A DNA stretch of 64,000 nucleotides from Nematostella vectensis. Its lineage: Eukaryota; Cnidaria; Anthozoa; Actiniaria; Edwardsiidae. Made by a program: the position numbers and the translations under genes. The stretch is from contig NC_064038.1 in assembly GCF_932526225.1 (NCBI RefSeq), positions 12,895,070 to 12,959,069 of the forward strand. The letters are read 5' to 3'. This document shows, in pieces, positions 19,018-33,100 of the stretch (positions are counted from its first letter, which is position 1; every line of letters starts with the position of its first letter). The notes under the pieces are model-generated. The model saw nothing but the letters and a program-made list of their open reading frames with translations. It was not told the origin of the DNA and searched no databases.

Positions 19018-22000
19018 TTAAATACTACTTACACCCCAACCCCTATTCCCTGTATCTTCCAGCACCACTCGCACTCAATACCGAGACGCAAAAAGCATCG
19101 TTTAATTCAACTAGTAATAGAAATATTTTCAAACAAATATTGTAACTCAAATATCGGGCTTTAATTGTGGATGGTTAATTTGGCAGTTTTTTTTAATATA
19201 TAATGTTGCATTTCTAAAAGTTCACATTCGCATTCTTTTAGCGCATGTTAAAACATATACAGAAAGAAGTTTTCACCTTCCCAAAAGGGTTGTTGTTTCA
19301 TAATAGCATGTTGCAAAAGCAAAACTAAATAAGAAAAACTAAGTAAGAAAATTTTCAATCTTAAGGTGCTCCGACTATGAGTGGCCCAACCTCAACTGAA
19401 AATTAAACGTTTTTATTAAAAGGTGTTTTATTAGAATTAGAAGCAAAGAATGCTTGATTATTTAGCCTCCTTATCTTAGTCACAAATTTGAAAGTTCATA
19501 TGAGCTAATAAAGCAAATAAAAAGAAACAAAATGTTAAAATTTTGTTATAATTCACACGAAGTTTTTGCCAAAAATAAAAATCAACACATATTAAACTGG
19601 GTGTTTATGAAACGCGTAACTCTTTAAATGCTTTCTTTTTCTTGAATTGGTAACCGTCAGAGATAACTACGAATTTGAAAATAGACTTTTTAATACTACA
19701 AAGAGACGATCCAAAACACCTTATCTTGCATTGGCCATTCCTTTTCGAATCTTGAATACTATATCACTGCATTAAAATCATGATTCCTATATAAAAATGG
19801 TATGATTTTATAAATAAAGAGACGAGAAACACAAAATATGGTAATGAAAAATTTTGAAACTTGAAAATACAACGAGAAAGATGGGAACAGAAAGGTTTGA
19901 CGCGTACCTTGCCAATGTCGTCCGTTCCGAAGGGGCTGTCTCAAGGTACTGGGTGCGACGCGCCTGCAAACAAATGCAGGGTCTGTAGCTTTATCTTACT
20001 CACAAGGAAAATTAAAAGCGTTCCCTTATTAACAAAGCGCGGTCCTATCTGATAGCTAACCCAGAAAAACCTTTAAACGCGCAAAACCGCAGTAAAGTAA
20101 GACCAAATACAACTTAGCCGCAGGGAAGGTTCATTGGCTGTCTGAGCCCTGTAGTCAAACATGCCACGGATAGGAAATTACTGGTATGTGAACATAATTG
20201 AAAAGTTGCCCGATATCGTGCTCGGCAATTAACTATGTGGCTAGGATAGGGGACTCTTATCTTGCGACTAAGAGAGGAGTGCAAAATTGGCTCATTTTGA
20301 ATGTGTTCAAAGGTGTTTTTTTTCTTTATCAAGTGGTGACATGTTCAAGCCCACGCAGATATCTAGGAAAAAAACGTTTTCCCAAGAGTTCGCTTGAATA
20401 TTCTCACCGTTTCTAGCTTACAAAATTATCTAAATCAGCTAATTACAAAATCATAAGAAGGCTGTAACTCACTAACTACGTCAAAAAAACTTAAAGAAGC
20501 GCACAATTTTATAACAATTAATCTTGTTTCAAAAGCATATCAATCTAGAGGCAAGGGTGGGAATTACGGATCGTCTTAAGTGAGCATTTGCCGAATTCCA
20601 AAACGGATATAAATCCTCGTAAACCACCCTTGAATATCTCCAAAGAAGTAATGACACTTTAAAAGCTGTTAACTTAATGAATGTGATTTCGAAAGTCTAT
20701 TTTTTGTACATTATTTTTGATTAGAAAGACAAGAGAGTTTTAAAACGCCATTAACAATATGTGATCATTTGAAGCGCAATCTATTTTTCAGATTATAGAG
20801 CGATACTTCTTATGCATTATCATACACTTTTGCCTATCCATGGTTAAATCTATTTCCTTTTTTATACAGTTTTACACAAAAATATATTTTTTTTAACAAA
20901 AATAAAATTTAAAATAAGAGATGGTATGATAAGAAAAAGCATGGACAAGCAGTAGAATAACAAGGTGGTCTGAGTAGGCGTGGTGGAAACAAGGAAATAA
21001 ATCAACCCACGGTTGAAATTGTGTGTTTTAATGTTCACTGACGTTTCGATAGTCAGCTCTTACTCGAAACGAAAAGCTAACGACTATGGGCTATCCTAAC
21101 GCTTTTTTTTCCTCGGAAATCCATAAACACAAACTGAACTGGTATGTTTTATATGCCTCTGTGTATACCAAAAAGCTATGTAAGAGCAAAGAAGACAATG
21201 GTATGACGCTTGAAATGCCAGCTGTTTCCAGGTAAACCATTACCATACATTTCAACACTATGTTGATTTACTCTCACTTGAAAAAGAAAGATTTATGATG
21301 TAAAACAAGAAAATAATATTTATAATCCAAAATAAAGAAAAAGACATGTATAATAAAATTATTCGGAAACAAAGAGGTGTCCTTTCTTTAACACCCGTGG
21401 ATAATAGCCCCGCGCTCTCTTGTGGTTTGGGCAAATTATCGCCGGAAACACCTGGAGGTCAGCGGATATCTATTGTCATGCGCAATAGAAATCTAAATCC
21501 TAAATAATGACATAAAAAACACATCTTTTTCTTGAAAAAGGGAGAAGTGCGCAAGCGGTTTAAATTTTCAGGACATTTTGGGGGAGATTGCTATTGAATA
21601 CAACCGATTATACTTGATCAAAAAACGGTCAATGTATCAAACCGGAAAAAAGGCGCTTCTAGGTCCCTATATACAAGCCCCAACGTTGATTGAAACTACC
21701 ACTTCATTACTTCTATTCACCTCGGCTAGTCGAAAAAAGATCAGATCAAAGATGAGATCAAAGCAAGCAACCGTACTTGTTGTAAATAAAGTATTAAGTC
21801 CCAGGATAAAAATAAGTAACGTATACATCAGAATTGTCTACTTTCTTTTACAAACATTTTGGAACTGTTTTTTTTCTTTGAGGGGGAGGGGCATTAATTA
21901 AAAAAAAATCATTAAAAACAGGAAGAATTGGTATTCGATTTGTCTGCACAATTTCAATGCTTATAGTTTTAACCATTGAGATTTAACCATTCTGCTATGG

Positions 22001-25000
22001 GAGGAGTATAGTACGGGAATATGAGAATAGTGGATTAAACGATTTCGGAACGGTAACGGCGTTTCATAAACCACCCAGCTATGTCCTTTAGTTGGTCCAG
22101 TAAAGGTGGTGTGCGTTCAGGAGATCAAGGGAATAAATGCTAGGGATAAAATGGTTATAGAGATGTTGGCCTGTACTCTTACCTTATGTGTTTAGTTTGG
22201 TCTTCCCCTTGACTTGTGTCTTAAACACTAAAAAGACGCGCTTATATATACATCACAATGACCAGGCTGAAACTTGGAACTTCCTTATCAACAGAATGAC
22301 TCTGGTTAGGACCACGAGGGGCATGCTTGATTGGCGCAATTGTTAAAACCAGAATGCAATTAGAGTAAGGTAGCTAAAGATAAGTGCTAACCACGACCAA
22401 TCGCAAGCCAACGCACAATATCGACGTAAAAAGACCAGATAATTTTCCCCATTAAGCCTAGATGGTTTTTTTTAGTTATTCAAGATCAGGAAAAATGAAA
22501 TTCGCCATAGATTCTTGATCTTTTTTTAACATCCGCTAGTACTTTTGAACTTGTATGTGCGCTAATCCAAATCCTATTTCTTTTATTGTAAATAGAAACA
22601 CATAAGTGTTAAATTTTATTATGAAATCCGTAGGCAAAAATCTGCAGGTTTGTTTGCGTTGTGTATTTGTTATGCACAAGTAGAGTTATCAAAACTTCAT
22701 TTGATTGTAACCACCTCTGTTTGTGTAAGATTAGGAAGGAGAACATGTTGACGACATAGTGATGAGATGCATTATTGATCGAGATACTTTTATTCGAATT
22801 TAGATCCACATAAAATGAAACATAAACTGAAAATTTTTCAAAAAATAATATTTTTCAATTTAATCTTAACAATTTATAGCAACTGTCATCAGCCCTTTCG
22901 AAAACTTCTGAAACACCTGGCTATCATTCTTCGCTTAAGCCCAATGGAAACTGTGCCAACACACGCCAGAAGGTGACCTTTCCTTTCCATTTCCTATTTT
23001 GAAATATCCTTTGTCCTATATTCATTCAAGCGAAAATTCGCCAGCAATGCTGGCAGGTGTTGGCGCAGTTTGCACTGGGCTTTAGAAGGAATATAGCTGA
23101 ATATAGCTGCTCTATGCATTTAAGATTAAACACTACATCGATTCTGATGTTACAACAAACTGTTCACTTTCCATTCCACTGTTGCTTGGAATTTCAAATT
23201 TCTTATTCATAAAGGGTTCAATTTAGAGGTGGGACATCTTAGGTGATAAGAACCCGTGGCGTTTTAAAGCTCCCAAGCACAATTATCCTCTTGACGTAGA
23301 AATAGTTTTATCTAAGTCAATATAAGTAAGGTTTAGATATGACCCTCTTGTCTTGGTATCAGTTTTAAACGTATTTTGAGAGAAACAAACATACAGTCCA
23401 AATATTCATGTCAGCCATAGCTGACAACTCACGCTATAACACACCAGGTAAAAAACAAAAAGGCGAAATCGGTTTTCACAGAAGAATTCTTTACCACCTG
23501 GTAGACAGCAAGTAAATATACTGGAGAGTCCGAATTTTAAATGCAGCCCCCACTAATCGCCAGAAATTGCCGGTTTTGCGTCCATAAAATTTGATAGCTG
23601 CACGTACTAAGCACCCACGTTTCAACCCACTAACAATTAAATCGCAGGGGTTGACAAATCGACTTTACTGAGAATAAAAATGTTAATTATTTTTCATTTC
23701 GTCAAATAATGTTTCCCTGAAAGGTTAATTCCGTTTGTTATTATAAAACAAAGAAACAACGGCTTGTGCGTTGAGCGAGTCTACTTGTTGAAAAATGAGA
23801 GTTAAATTGGTCATTAGATCAAATGTGGCAGGGTTTTTTCCGAGAGCAAATGGCGAAAAATTAAAAAATGGAAGAAGCGAAGTAGCGATTTCCAGCTGGT
23901 GGAAACTAGTGTTAAGAGCCAAATGATAAAATCAACTCCATTGTTTGCACAAACTCTTAGCGAGAAAAACGAGTAATCTATGAGTGAAATGGGACGATAA
24001 TTGGATTAACGAATTAGCATTTGCCTTCATAGGGAGTCATCTACTGTATTTCTGCTGATATACAAAATCACTTTCCATTCACACTCTAAAAACACCATTT
24101 CCTTGGAGCTAAGGTTTTAAACTTCCTTTTTTGTGTCATGTAAAACTTCATAGTTTCGGTAGCAAATAATTTTCCGTCAATTTGTTGTGAATGCTCACAG
24201 CTGCTTTATCCCAAAATAAATAGATATTTAAAGATAGGGACAGAAGTCATCATACACGTACAGCATGTTTGATTGTACCACTTCCCTGATTGTGCTTCGT
24301 TATTGAAAAGAATAGTGTTCTAAAATATAGTTTTAGACGTTAGTATCAATATTGAAGACTTAAAAAAAGGCTTTCTTGTTTTTCAAACCTAAGAAATATA
24401 CCCACTCTCTAACAAAGCCAGCATCGAATCCCCCCCCCCCCCCCCCCCATGTAGTCCGGAAAAACAACAACAGGATGTTTAAATGATCCCGAGAAGTTTC
24501 TAGTATCAAGGACCGTTGCAAGCATGGGACGATTTCTACCTCGCTAGACTATAACACTACCACACGTACGCTCGTGCGAGCGCCGGCTAAATATCTGCTG
24601 CCGCCACGCCGATATCTAGACGTCTGATTCGTCAAATTGGCAGTCAAATTCGCTGGCGATCGCCGGCAATTGAACTCGCTCATGCGAGCGTATAAAATCA
24701 CAAAAGAGTGTCTTAGGCTTCAGCAGATTAGCTATACACTTGGGTTCCACACATAGCGATACTTGACTGCTTCTGAAGACACCTCTCTGAAGACGGAGGG
24801 GATTGGGGAGAATGGGGGGGTCTATATATCACTAATGCGCATTCTAATTTTTATTTCTAGAAAATGTTTGTTGTCCAGGATGTGAAATTGCTGTTTTCCT
24901 GGATCAAGTCACTTAAGATGTTCTTTAAAGACCCGCTAAAGCCTACAACACACTAGGAAATTTTGTAGACTCGTACGAGCGAGTTGCAATCGCCCGCTCA

Positions 25001-25160
25001 AAATCGCCAAAGTCCGTCTGCTGCCGCGGCGGCGAATTCGCCGATATCAAGACGTCTGATTCGGATACAGGCGATCATACGCCACATGGCAAACTTGGCA
25101 TGGGAGCCACTGAAATCGCGCAGTGTTCTTTCAACGGTTCGCCTGTTATAATAGAAAACG
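19018..25160. other. Intergenic AT-rich sequence with repeat remnants
   Basis: I see no coding exon I can defend. A C tract lies at about 24431-24448. Two related GC-rich segments, 24556-24690 and 24968-25110, share CGCCGATATC, then AGACGTCTGATTCG, and both have inverted CGAGCG/CGCTCG arms, so they look like copies of a small transposon. Segment 19370-19460 shares CAACTGAAAATTA and a following TTTTTATTAAAA-like stretch with 33850-33900. Confidence 0.45.
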
Positions 25161-25179
25161 CAAAAGAAAACCTCCCCCT

Positions 25180-25364
25180 CGATGATCTACGTGTGCCAAT
25201 CAGAAGATCACGCCATATGCACCCCCGCCCTATGTAGTTCCCCTAACAAGGACTGACATTTTTAAGAACAGTTTCATCCCAAGAGCGATTTCCCTAGGGA
25301 ACAACCTGCCAGAGAGTGTTGTAGGCAGTAGCACCGATATTGTGGTCTTTAAGGCCGCCATATA
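25180..25364 (+). mobile_element. 3' end of a non-LTR retrotransposon ORF2
   Basis: The plus frame before the stop at 25362 reads TDIFKNSFIPRAISLGNNLPE and then VVFKAAI. This is the typical tail downstream of the reverse-transcriptase domain in CR1/L2/Jockey-like elements (FxxSFxPRxI..WNxLP...FK). Only this tail is present, and an upstream part is in another frame, so it is a dead 5'-truncated copy. Confidence 0.6.
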
Positions 25365-25407
25365 AGACGAACATGTTTCAGTACAGAGTTTCTCGAAAAT
25401 GACCTGA

Positions 25408-25685
25408 TGCTGATCAGCATGAAATCAAAATAAAATAAGCCTGAAGGGAAGCCTGTGGTTTGGACACAAAAACTTGCATCCACTATATAAAACTCGCGCA
25501 TGCGCTAAATACACCGTTGATCGATATGAAATCAAAATACAAATCAGCCGACTGGGAAACCTGTGGTGTGGACACGAAAAATTGCATCCACTGTATGAGA
25601 CTCGCGCATGCGCTAAAAAGACCGCTGATCAGCATGACAAAATTCAAATCAGCCGACTGGTGTGGACACGAAAAATCAGCTTTTC
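25408..25685. repeat. Tandem repeat of about 113 bp, 2.5 copies
   Basis: Copies share TTGATCRRYATGAAATCAAAAT, then CAGCCGACTGG, GTGTGGACACGAAAAA, TTGCATCCACTGTAT and CTCGCGCATGCGCTAAA. Each spans about 110-120 bp. They produce an apparent open frame at 25460-25801 that I do not regard as a gene. Confidence 0.75.
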
Positions 25686-27187
25686 GCAAAAGCGATACCA
25701 AGATTAGACTTGCTCTCCGGTCGCTGCGCTCCTTCCAAATAATTAATTCTAAACCCTTGCGCTGTGACATGCGCAGTGCATATTTCCCAGTAACACAATA
25801 GTGTGGTGACGTCACGTCATAACATAGGACATGGAGAGTCGGGGGATAAACGATACCACAACAGTCACATTTCATAGGCAAAACTTATGTCAGGTGAGAA
25901 ATAAAAATAGGACGAATAGTCTACAAAATTGCTTTTTGTTTTTAAATTCGCTAAAATAGTCTATTTGCTGAGTTTTTATCACGTGATTATTTCTAATTTC
26001 TTAAGTTTATCAATGACGTATAACATAGGAATTACTGTATAAGTCAGTATAATTGTGAGTGTGACGCGTGTATTGCTTTTTTCCCGTAACTCTCTATATT
26101 CCGCTATGACACAGAAAAAAATAAAACAATAAACAATTCATCATTGACCCTTTTTGAGCCTTTATAGATGGTTGATCGATAAACATGACTATGTCCGTCT
26201 CGACACTTCGATGTAAACAATTTCCATAAGCCTTAAAATTTTCAAAAAAATTGTTAGCATGAACTTTTAACAAATAAGGGCTATTTATAGCATAAAAACA
26301 CAGACATACAATTTTGGAATAATTTTATTTTATAGCAAAATATATCAATTAAAATCACTTTTTAGGAAAGATATTCCACATAATATCTATTGTTTTTATA
26401 ATTCCACTATTTTTAGACCTAACTACTGTTAATTTATAAAGTATATTGTAATGAGGATGTGCGTTTTTACGGCGTATGCTAGAAAATATATACACATCCA
26501 CTGTAATAAATATATAACTGTTTATCACAAAATCGAGTACCTATTAATTAAACCTTGTCTCATGATATAGCTTGGGCCACCTTAAAAAAACAAAAAAAAA
26601 GTTGATAAAAAAATAATAATAAATGCCGAGACCTAATGTCAATAGGGGTGAGAAAGAAAATATTTCGTTACGTTGACTTTCTGGCTTTCCCAGACTCGAT
26701 GGCAGTTTCTATATATATAATTCACACTTGTTATCTCGGAGGAGTGCATTCCCAAGAAAGCAAATGAAGAAAACGTTGTCGTTTTGGGGGTCTGGTACCG
26801 AGGAAATTTAGTTTCTTTGAGGGACCTTCTCAACTAACTAAAGATGGTCACAGTAACTGTTTTTCTCTTCTGGTTACAAGTCATAAAGTTTACGAAGCCC
26901 CTGGGGTACGCTAACCTTAAAAATTACAAGAATCATGCAGATTTTCCAAATAAGGAATATGTTAGTTTCCTTATATGGAAGTGACCGCGTCTGCCAAAAT
27001 CGACAATTTTGGGCTCAATTTTCTTGATATGAAATACTATCCTATGCCCCCCCCCCCCAGTCAGCCTCAGCAGTCTTGTATCAATCTTGTATTACACAGG
27101 ACCCCCACGGAAACGGTGCCCATTTTAACAATAGTACAAGATGTTACACAATGCCTAACCTACCATCATAGCATGAAGGCGCCCGAC

Positions 27188-30100
27188 TCAGAACTCTGAG
27201 CTGGCGGTCGATCTATCGTCCTCACTCCCCACCAGCTGTTTGAGTCGCTCCAAGTGATGGTATGCTCTGAAATGGAAGGGACACAGGCCACGATGAGGAG
27301 AAATACCAAAAAAATCCCGTTCCATCTCCCATCCTTGTATACACTTATTTCAATTAAGGTTGCACTCGAAGGGTCGACATGTCAACCAACAGTCATTCAT
27401 GAGTATCAAATAAATGAGCAAATAAGCGTAAATAAAACGATCTTGCAGGTTTGCGAAACAGTAGCATGCCTGTTTATGTAAACATTCACATAGGTTTCAA
27501 GGCCAGATTTAGCCATCTATACGTTACCCTTGAGCCACTGCGGGGTACAAGACATGGATTTTCGAGTGCAACCATCTATAAAATAGGTGTAACCTTATAA
27601 TCATTTTTTCGCAAACCTTTGTAATGACTCGTGGCCACGGAATATATCCGAGTATTCACTCGTATCGTCTAAGATTAGAATCATAAGAATTATTACCAAC
27701 AAAATACAGTGCCATAGTAAAAACAAAATCACCACAACCACCACCACCATTATTATGATCATCACCATCATTATCATCCTACACCACCACAAACATCATC
27801 ATCACCATCACCATCGCGACATCATCACCACCACCATAAACATCACCATCACCCACCACCACCATCGCCACCATACCATCACCAACAACACAACCACAAC
27901 CACAACCACCACCAACATAACCATTACCATCACCATCACCATCACCAACACCAACATCACCATCACCATCACCATCACCAACACCACCACCAACATCACC
28001 ATCACCATCACCAACACAATCACCAACACCACCACCAACATCACCATCACCAACACAATCACCAACACCTTCACCACCACCAACATCACCACCACCATCA
28101 CTATCACCATCGCCACAACCATCACAATCATCATCATCACCACCATCACCATCTCTAACACCATCACAAGCATCATCACAATCCTACAACATCATCACCA
28201 TCATCATCTCCACTGCCACCAACTACAACAAATAGTGGTGTTCTCCGTCTTTTCTTCCAAAGGAGGATAACATCCACTCACCTGAAACACTAGCGAGATC
28301 GTTAACACGCAATTCAGGCGTACGCGATGGCTGTAAAAGAGAACAAATAATTGTTAGATGTTACTGTTTGGTCCTTACTATTTCAGCATCATTTTGTCTG
28401 ATGCTTTTTCTCAGTCTCACTCAGTACGAATGACCTTTCACACGCGTATAATGTTACAGCTTTAAAGCCGCATTGTCACCAGTTTTCTTCCGGAGGTCCG
28501 ACGGAAACCTCAACCGTTAAAAGACAAAAGAACCCATTAGAATCCAAGATATTTAACAGGCCATCCGCTCTAAATTATCAATCGCATCCTCAAAGGAGCT
28601 TCCAATAGACACACTGCTTTCAATATTTTGAAATATTTTTCGCGTTTTCTGTTAATAATCATCGGAGTTACGTTATCGACCGGAAATAAACTGGTGACAA
28701 TGCGGCTTTAAGTGCAAGATCATTCAGTCGATCCTTTTTAATGGATCTATCTCCTATGTAGTTCTTCATGACAATTCCCACATCCTTACCCTTTATGATT
28801 TCCATCCTAGTTTTTAGTGACACTTCTCACAGCCTTTCCCGGTACGTTTCCATACTGTATGATGTAAGTGTATATTTCTCGTGACCATCCTTGCGTGATT
28901 TCTTTCCCCTAGTTTTTCGTGACCCATCCTTACCCTGTATGTTGTAGATTCTCCTTCGTCCTCGCCATCTTCGCGGTGCGCCATGTCCTGCATTGTGAAC
29001 AGCATGTTTTTCAGTGCTTCCACTGGACCGGGGGCTCTGATCCGCCCGGTCCAGCGACTGGCTTCCGTCTTGTCCGCAATAAAGGTTTCTTCATAATTAG
29101 AGGATTCAGGCGCCTGGAAGTCGGGATGAATATTTTTTATTGAAGTTTACAGGCTTTTGTATGTTCACACCCTTCGCTGGGAGCATGGGTTTCTATGGCA
29201 ACGTTTTCTTTATTAGTGATTATGGGTCACGAGTGTTCTATCAATAATTTGAGATGCATAATTCAACTGGCTCAAAAGGGATACTGTCGTAGATATTTCA
29301 GTTGAACGTTATGATACAGTTATTCAGTTATTAACACTCTCTCTATTGTTTATACTTATACAGCTTCGTAGATTGGATAGAAAGCGGAAACAGAGAAACA
29401 TAGGGAAGGAAGAGGGTAGCTCTATCGCGATGGCTTTTGTGGTAGCAAGCATCCTAGATTTAGTCTTTTAGCGATATTACTCACCCGTGGCTTTATTTCG
29501 TTTTGGTTCTCGTCAATGTTAAGACAGTCTTCAAGGAACGATGAGATGATAGTAGTCTTGTCGTTGGGTGTGTGCTTTTTACGTATGAAACTATCTGGGG
29601 CTGTTGTATCATCATCTCTGAAAATAAATATCAGATATTAAAGCCTTATTGTCACCGTTACTTCCGGAGGTCTGGAGGAAACCTCAACTATTAAAATACA
29701 ATAGAATCTATTAGAATCCGTGTTATTTATGTAACAGGCCATCCGCTCTAAATTATAAATCACATCCTCAAAGAAACTCCCAATAGACACACTGCTTTCA
29801 ATATTTTGAAATATTTTTCGTGTTTTCCGTTAAAACCCATCGGAGATTATTACGTAATCGACCGGAACGACCGGATAAACAGGTGACAATTCGGCCGTAC
29901 GTAGCTGTATCCATCCATGTTCTACTAATTGTATGATAGAAATAAGAGTAAATATGATCACTGTAACCATGATGATTGATGGTGAACATGTTAATCAACA
30001 GGCAAAGATATGCCGTGTGAACTTACAGTTTCCAAAGGTGGTATCTTTTGGGTAACTCCTCCCTGACGGCAGCGTACGGACTTGAGGAAGCGAACACGGA

Positions 30101-33100
30101 ATTCGGCACCAACTTTTGCTCGTCGGTAATCTCAGAACTAAACCTAACAGTACTCGTTCCTTTTCCCAATTTACCACGAGTCCTCTCCCGAACATTACGA
30201 TCACTTTCCGAGTCCGTCCCGACAAGGGTATCGCTACTGTCCGAAACAGATGTCAATGAAGGACTTACATCGACAATTGGCATCGATGGTTGCGTGACAA
30301 GGACTTCTGTATCGGAAGTCACGACACTGAGCATGTCATCATCGTAACTGTGACGAGAACCTCGCGGAAGGTGCCGCGATTTCGTTGCGACCTTTCGCAA
30401 GTCAGGCATCGTCCGACTTCTGCGGTGTCCGACCCTTTGAGTACTTTTAGGCCCAGACGGCGGCTTGTGGCGAACACTACTCTCTTGCTTTGTCGTACTA
30501 GTAAAAACTGGTTTGGGGCTAGATTTCAAGTTCCCTGGCGGTCTCTTTTCGTAATGGGTGACTCGTTTAGTTGTATACGTCTCACGGAAATCATAATGCG
30601 GCGTTTCATTAGGATCGCTTCTCGGACCTTTAGAAACGTATTTTATGTCTTCTTTTGGCATTACTGCAGGTGTGGATTCGTACACAGGGTGCCCATAGCC
30701 CTGGTTATCGCTGAATGAGACTGATTTATCTTGCAGGCTACCTGACTGGATCACTGTTTTCCATGGGTACATGGTCGATGGCTCACGGTACATCTTCTCC
30801 ATGCGGATCCCAGTAGGCGATTTTCTCATCTCTCGGTCAGTGTCGGAAGACTCCCCCTCAAACTCCTTTCTCTCCTTACTTTTTTGCTTGGAACCCTTTG
30901 TTCTTTTAGAGCGAGGCACATAATGTTTTGAGTGACTGGGTGAGTGCTTTTCTATTCGTCTTGCGTTACTGGACGAGTGGTTTTGACTTTGTGTGACTGA
31001 TTGTCCATGAACAGACTGTCTTGTTCGCTCGTGATCTTCCCGTGAGTTATTCTTCGAGTAAGAAAACGGCTTCGTTCGGTCGTAATGTCTTCGAGAGCTT
31101 GGCGAAAACTCGTCCTCTCTGTATTGATTCGAATCCAGCTCCTTACGTGTTCCAGGGTAAGTTGAGTGCATTGTTCCCTCGTGATCTTTCCTCGAACTCG
31201 GCGAATACTCCTCATTATACTGACCAGACACTTTCTGCTTTATCAAAGTCGAAGGTGATACATATCTCTGTCCCCTTTCTCTATCTCCACTCTGATTCCC
31301 CTCTCGTAAAGAAATATAACCCCCAGTCCGAGGCTCTAACCTCTCACTCGAGCTTGCAGCGCGTAAGTGCTCCGACCTTAATGGCGAATAGTCCCTGTAG
31401 GTACTGGGCGATACGCTCGCTTCCGGCCGTCTGCTTGTCTTGGGGGGCACGCTTTGATACCCCCTAGGAGACAAAGGTCGCCCACTAGGCGTGTGAATCA
31501 GACTCTTTGACTTAGGAGAACTCTCACTTCGAGTTCTTGTACGAGATCTCTCCCCTTTTTTCAGTTTCCTAGTAGACTCTTTATTGAGTCTTGCAACGTT
31601 TTTGTCCTCGTAGAGGCTCTTATGGAAGTCACCGCCCATGTTTACAGGCTTGGTGCCATATATGGACTGGGAGACCAGCATATCAGTGTCTATACTTGCG
31701 GTATCTGGCCAATCGCGTTTTGGGTGTGGTCTACCCGGACTTGATTTGGACCTGAGGTCAGATACTTTAAGAGAGGATGAACTGGAGTGCTTCAAATCGG
31801 AACTGGACGACGGGCTGTGACGGTGCTGAGGACTAAAACAGACGTGCGAATCAATCATACACTATTACACGAGCCAAATTTCCTGCAACTTGCTAAGCAA
31901 CGATGGTGAATAAATCATCCTCCTTCTTCCGGGATAAATGAAGCGCATTGATTTTCTGGTATTGCAGGTTGCATAGCAGATCCCCCCCCCCCCCCCCGCA
32001 ATGTTCTACTTTTTTGCAACTTGCAACACAACAAAAATTGCCGTGCAAGATGCACGAAAAACAGCCTCTTCTAGCATTACCTTTATAGAGAATCTACAAC
32101 ATACAGCAGTCAACATCAACACTCTTTTTCATCCGTTTAGGCGTTTGCAATACAATGGAGGCACAGAAAATGTTTCAAGAGTTCTCCATTTCATTTGGCT
32201 TCTAGCAGTCGTTTACTCTGGGATTTTCGCCTAGAAACTCAACCTCATTTGGTTCCATCCAAAGAAAACGAGATACTGACCTTAATTTCTTCATAGCCTA
32301 ATGGAAAATATCTACCAGGAGGCTAACATTATTTTAAGATGTGCTTCTATTAACTTTTATATATGTTTTAATGTTAGGGGACAACTGTTATTGGCCCAGT
32401 CTGTAGTGGCCTGTGTTTCGTTTTTTGTTAGATTTTTTGTTGCTGTTTATGGCGAAGTCAAATAAATACATAAATATGTACATACAAGCCAAAGCTCTCC
32501 AGAGAAATTACTGTTAGAATCTTAGTTAATACCTTCTGTGTGCCCTGGAGACTGAAGTGCTGTCCAGGTCTTCTACCCATGTGGGATATTCCTTGCCAAC
32601 GGCCGACACCCAGCTGGGGTACTCAGTGCTTCCCTCCATGCTGTGAGAGGGGTGGCCATAGGCATGGCTTCCGGGGCTTTCTCTTGATCTTTGTATGGGA
32701 TAATCTGTAATACAGTGGTGTAAAAAGAATAGTTAGATACCAACAGGATATATGAATGCCACCACTTTACAACCCCATACAATACGGAGTCATGCAAGGC
32801 AAAGTAGGCATTTCCATAAGGCAGGGCAGAGCCAAAAAATGGCATGTTTTTCCAAAATAAGGTCTGGTTAACTTTGCTTAGCTTGAATTTTGTGCATAGA
32901 GGTTCCTTATGTTATGTAAACCAACATATCAAAAAGTGTTTTTTTTTTCAAATGGATTCGTCTTCGAGATATGAGGCTTGAAGTGCAATTTTTAAATGTT
33001 CAAAGTATGAATTCTCCTTGATTTTAGGGAGAAGTCAGGCTCTAATAAAAAATTAAGCCAACTTTGCTTGCTAATATCTAAATTTCATATCTTCTAAATT

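Noticed and set aside
27755-28270. Long Thr/Ile/Asn frame and its antisense Met/Val frame
   Set aside because: Products of the CAT/CAC triplet repeat inside an intron of the LAS2-like gene.
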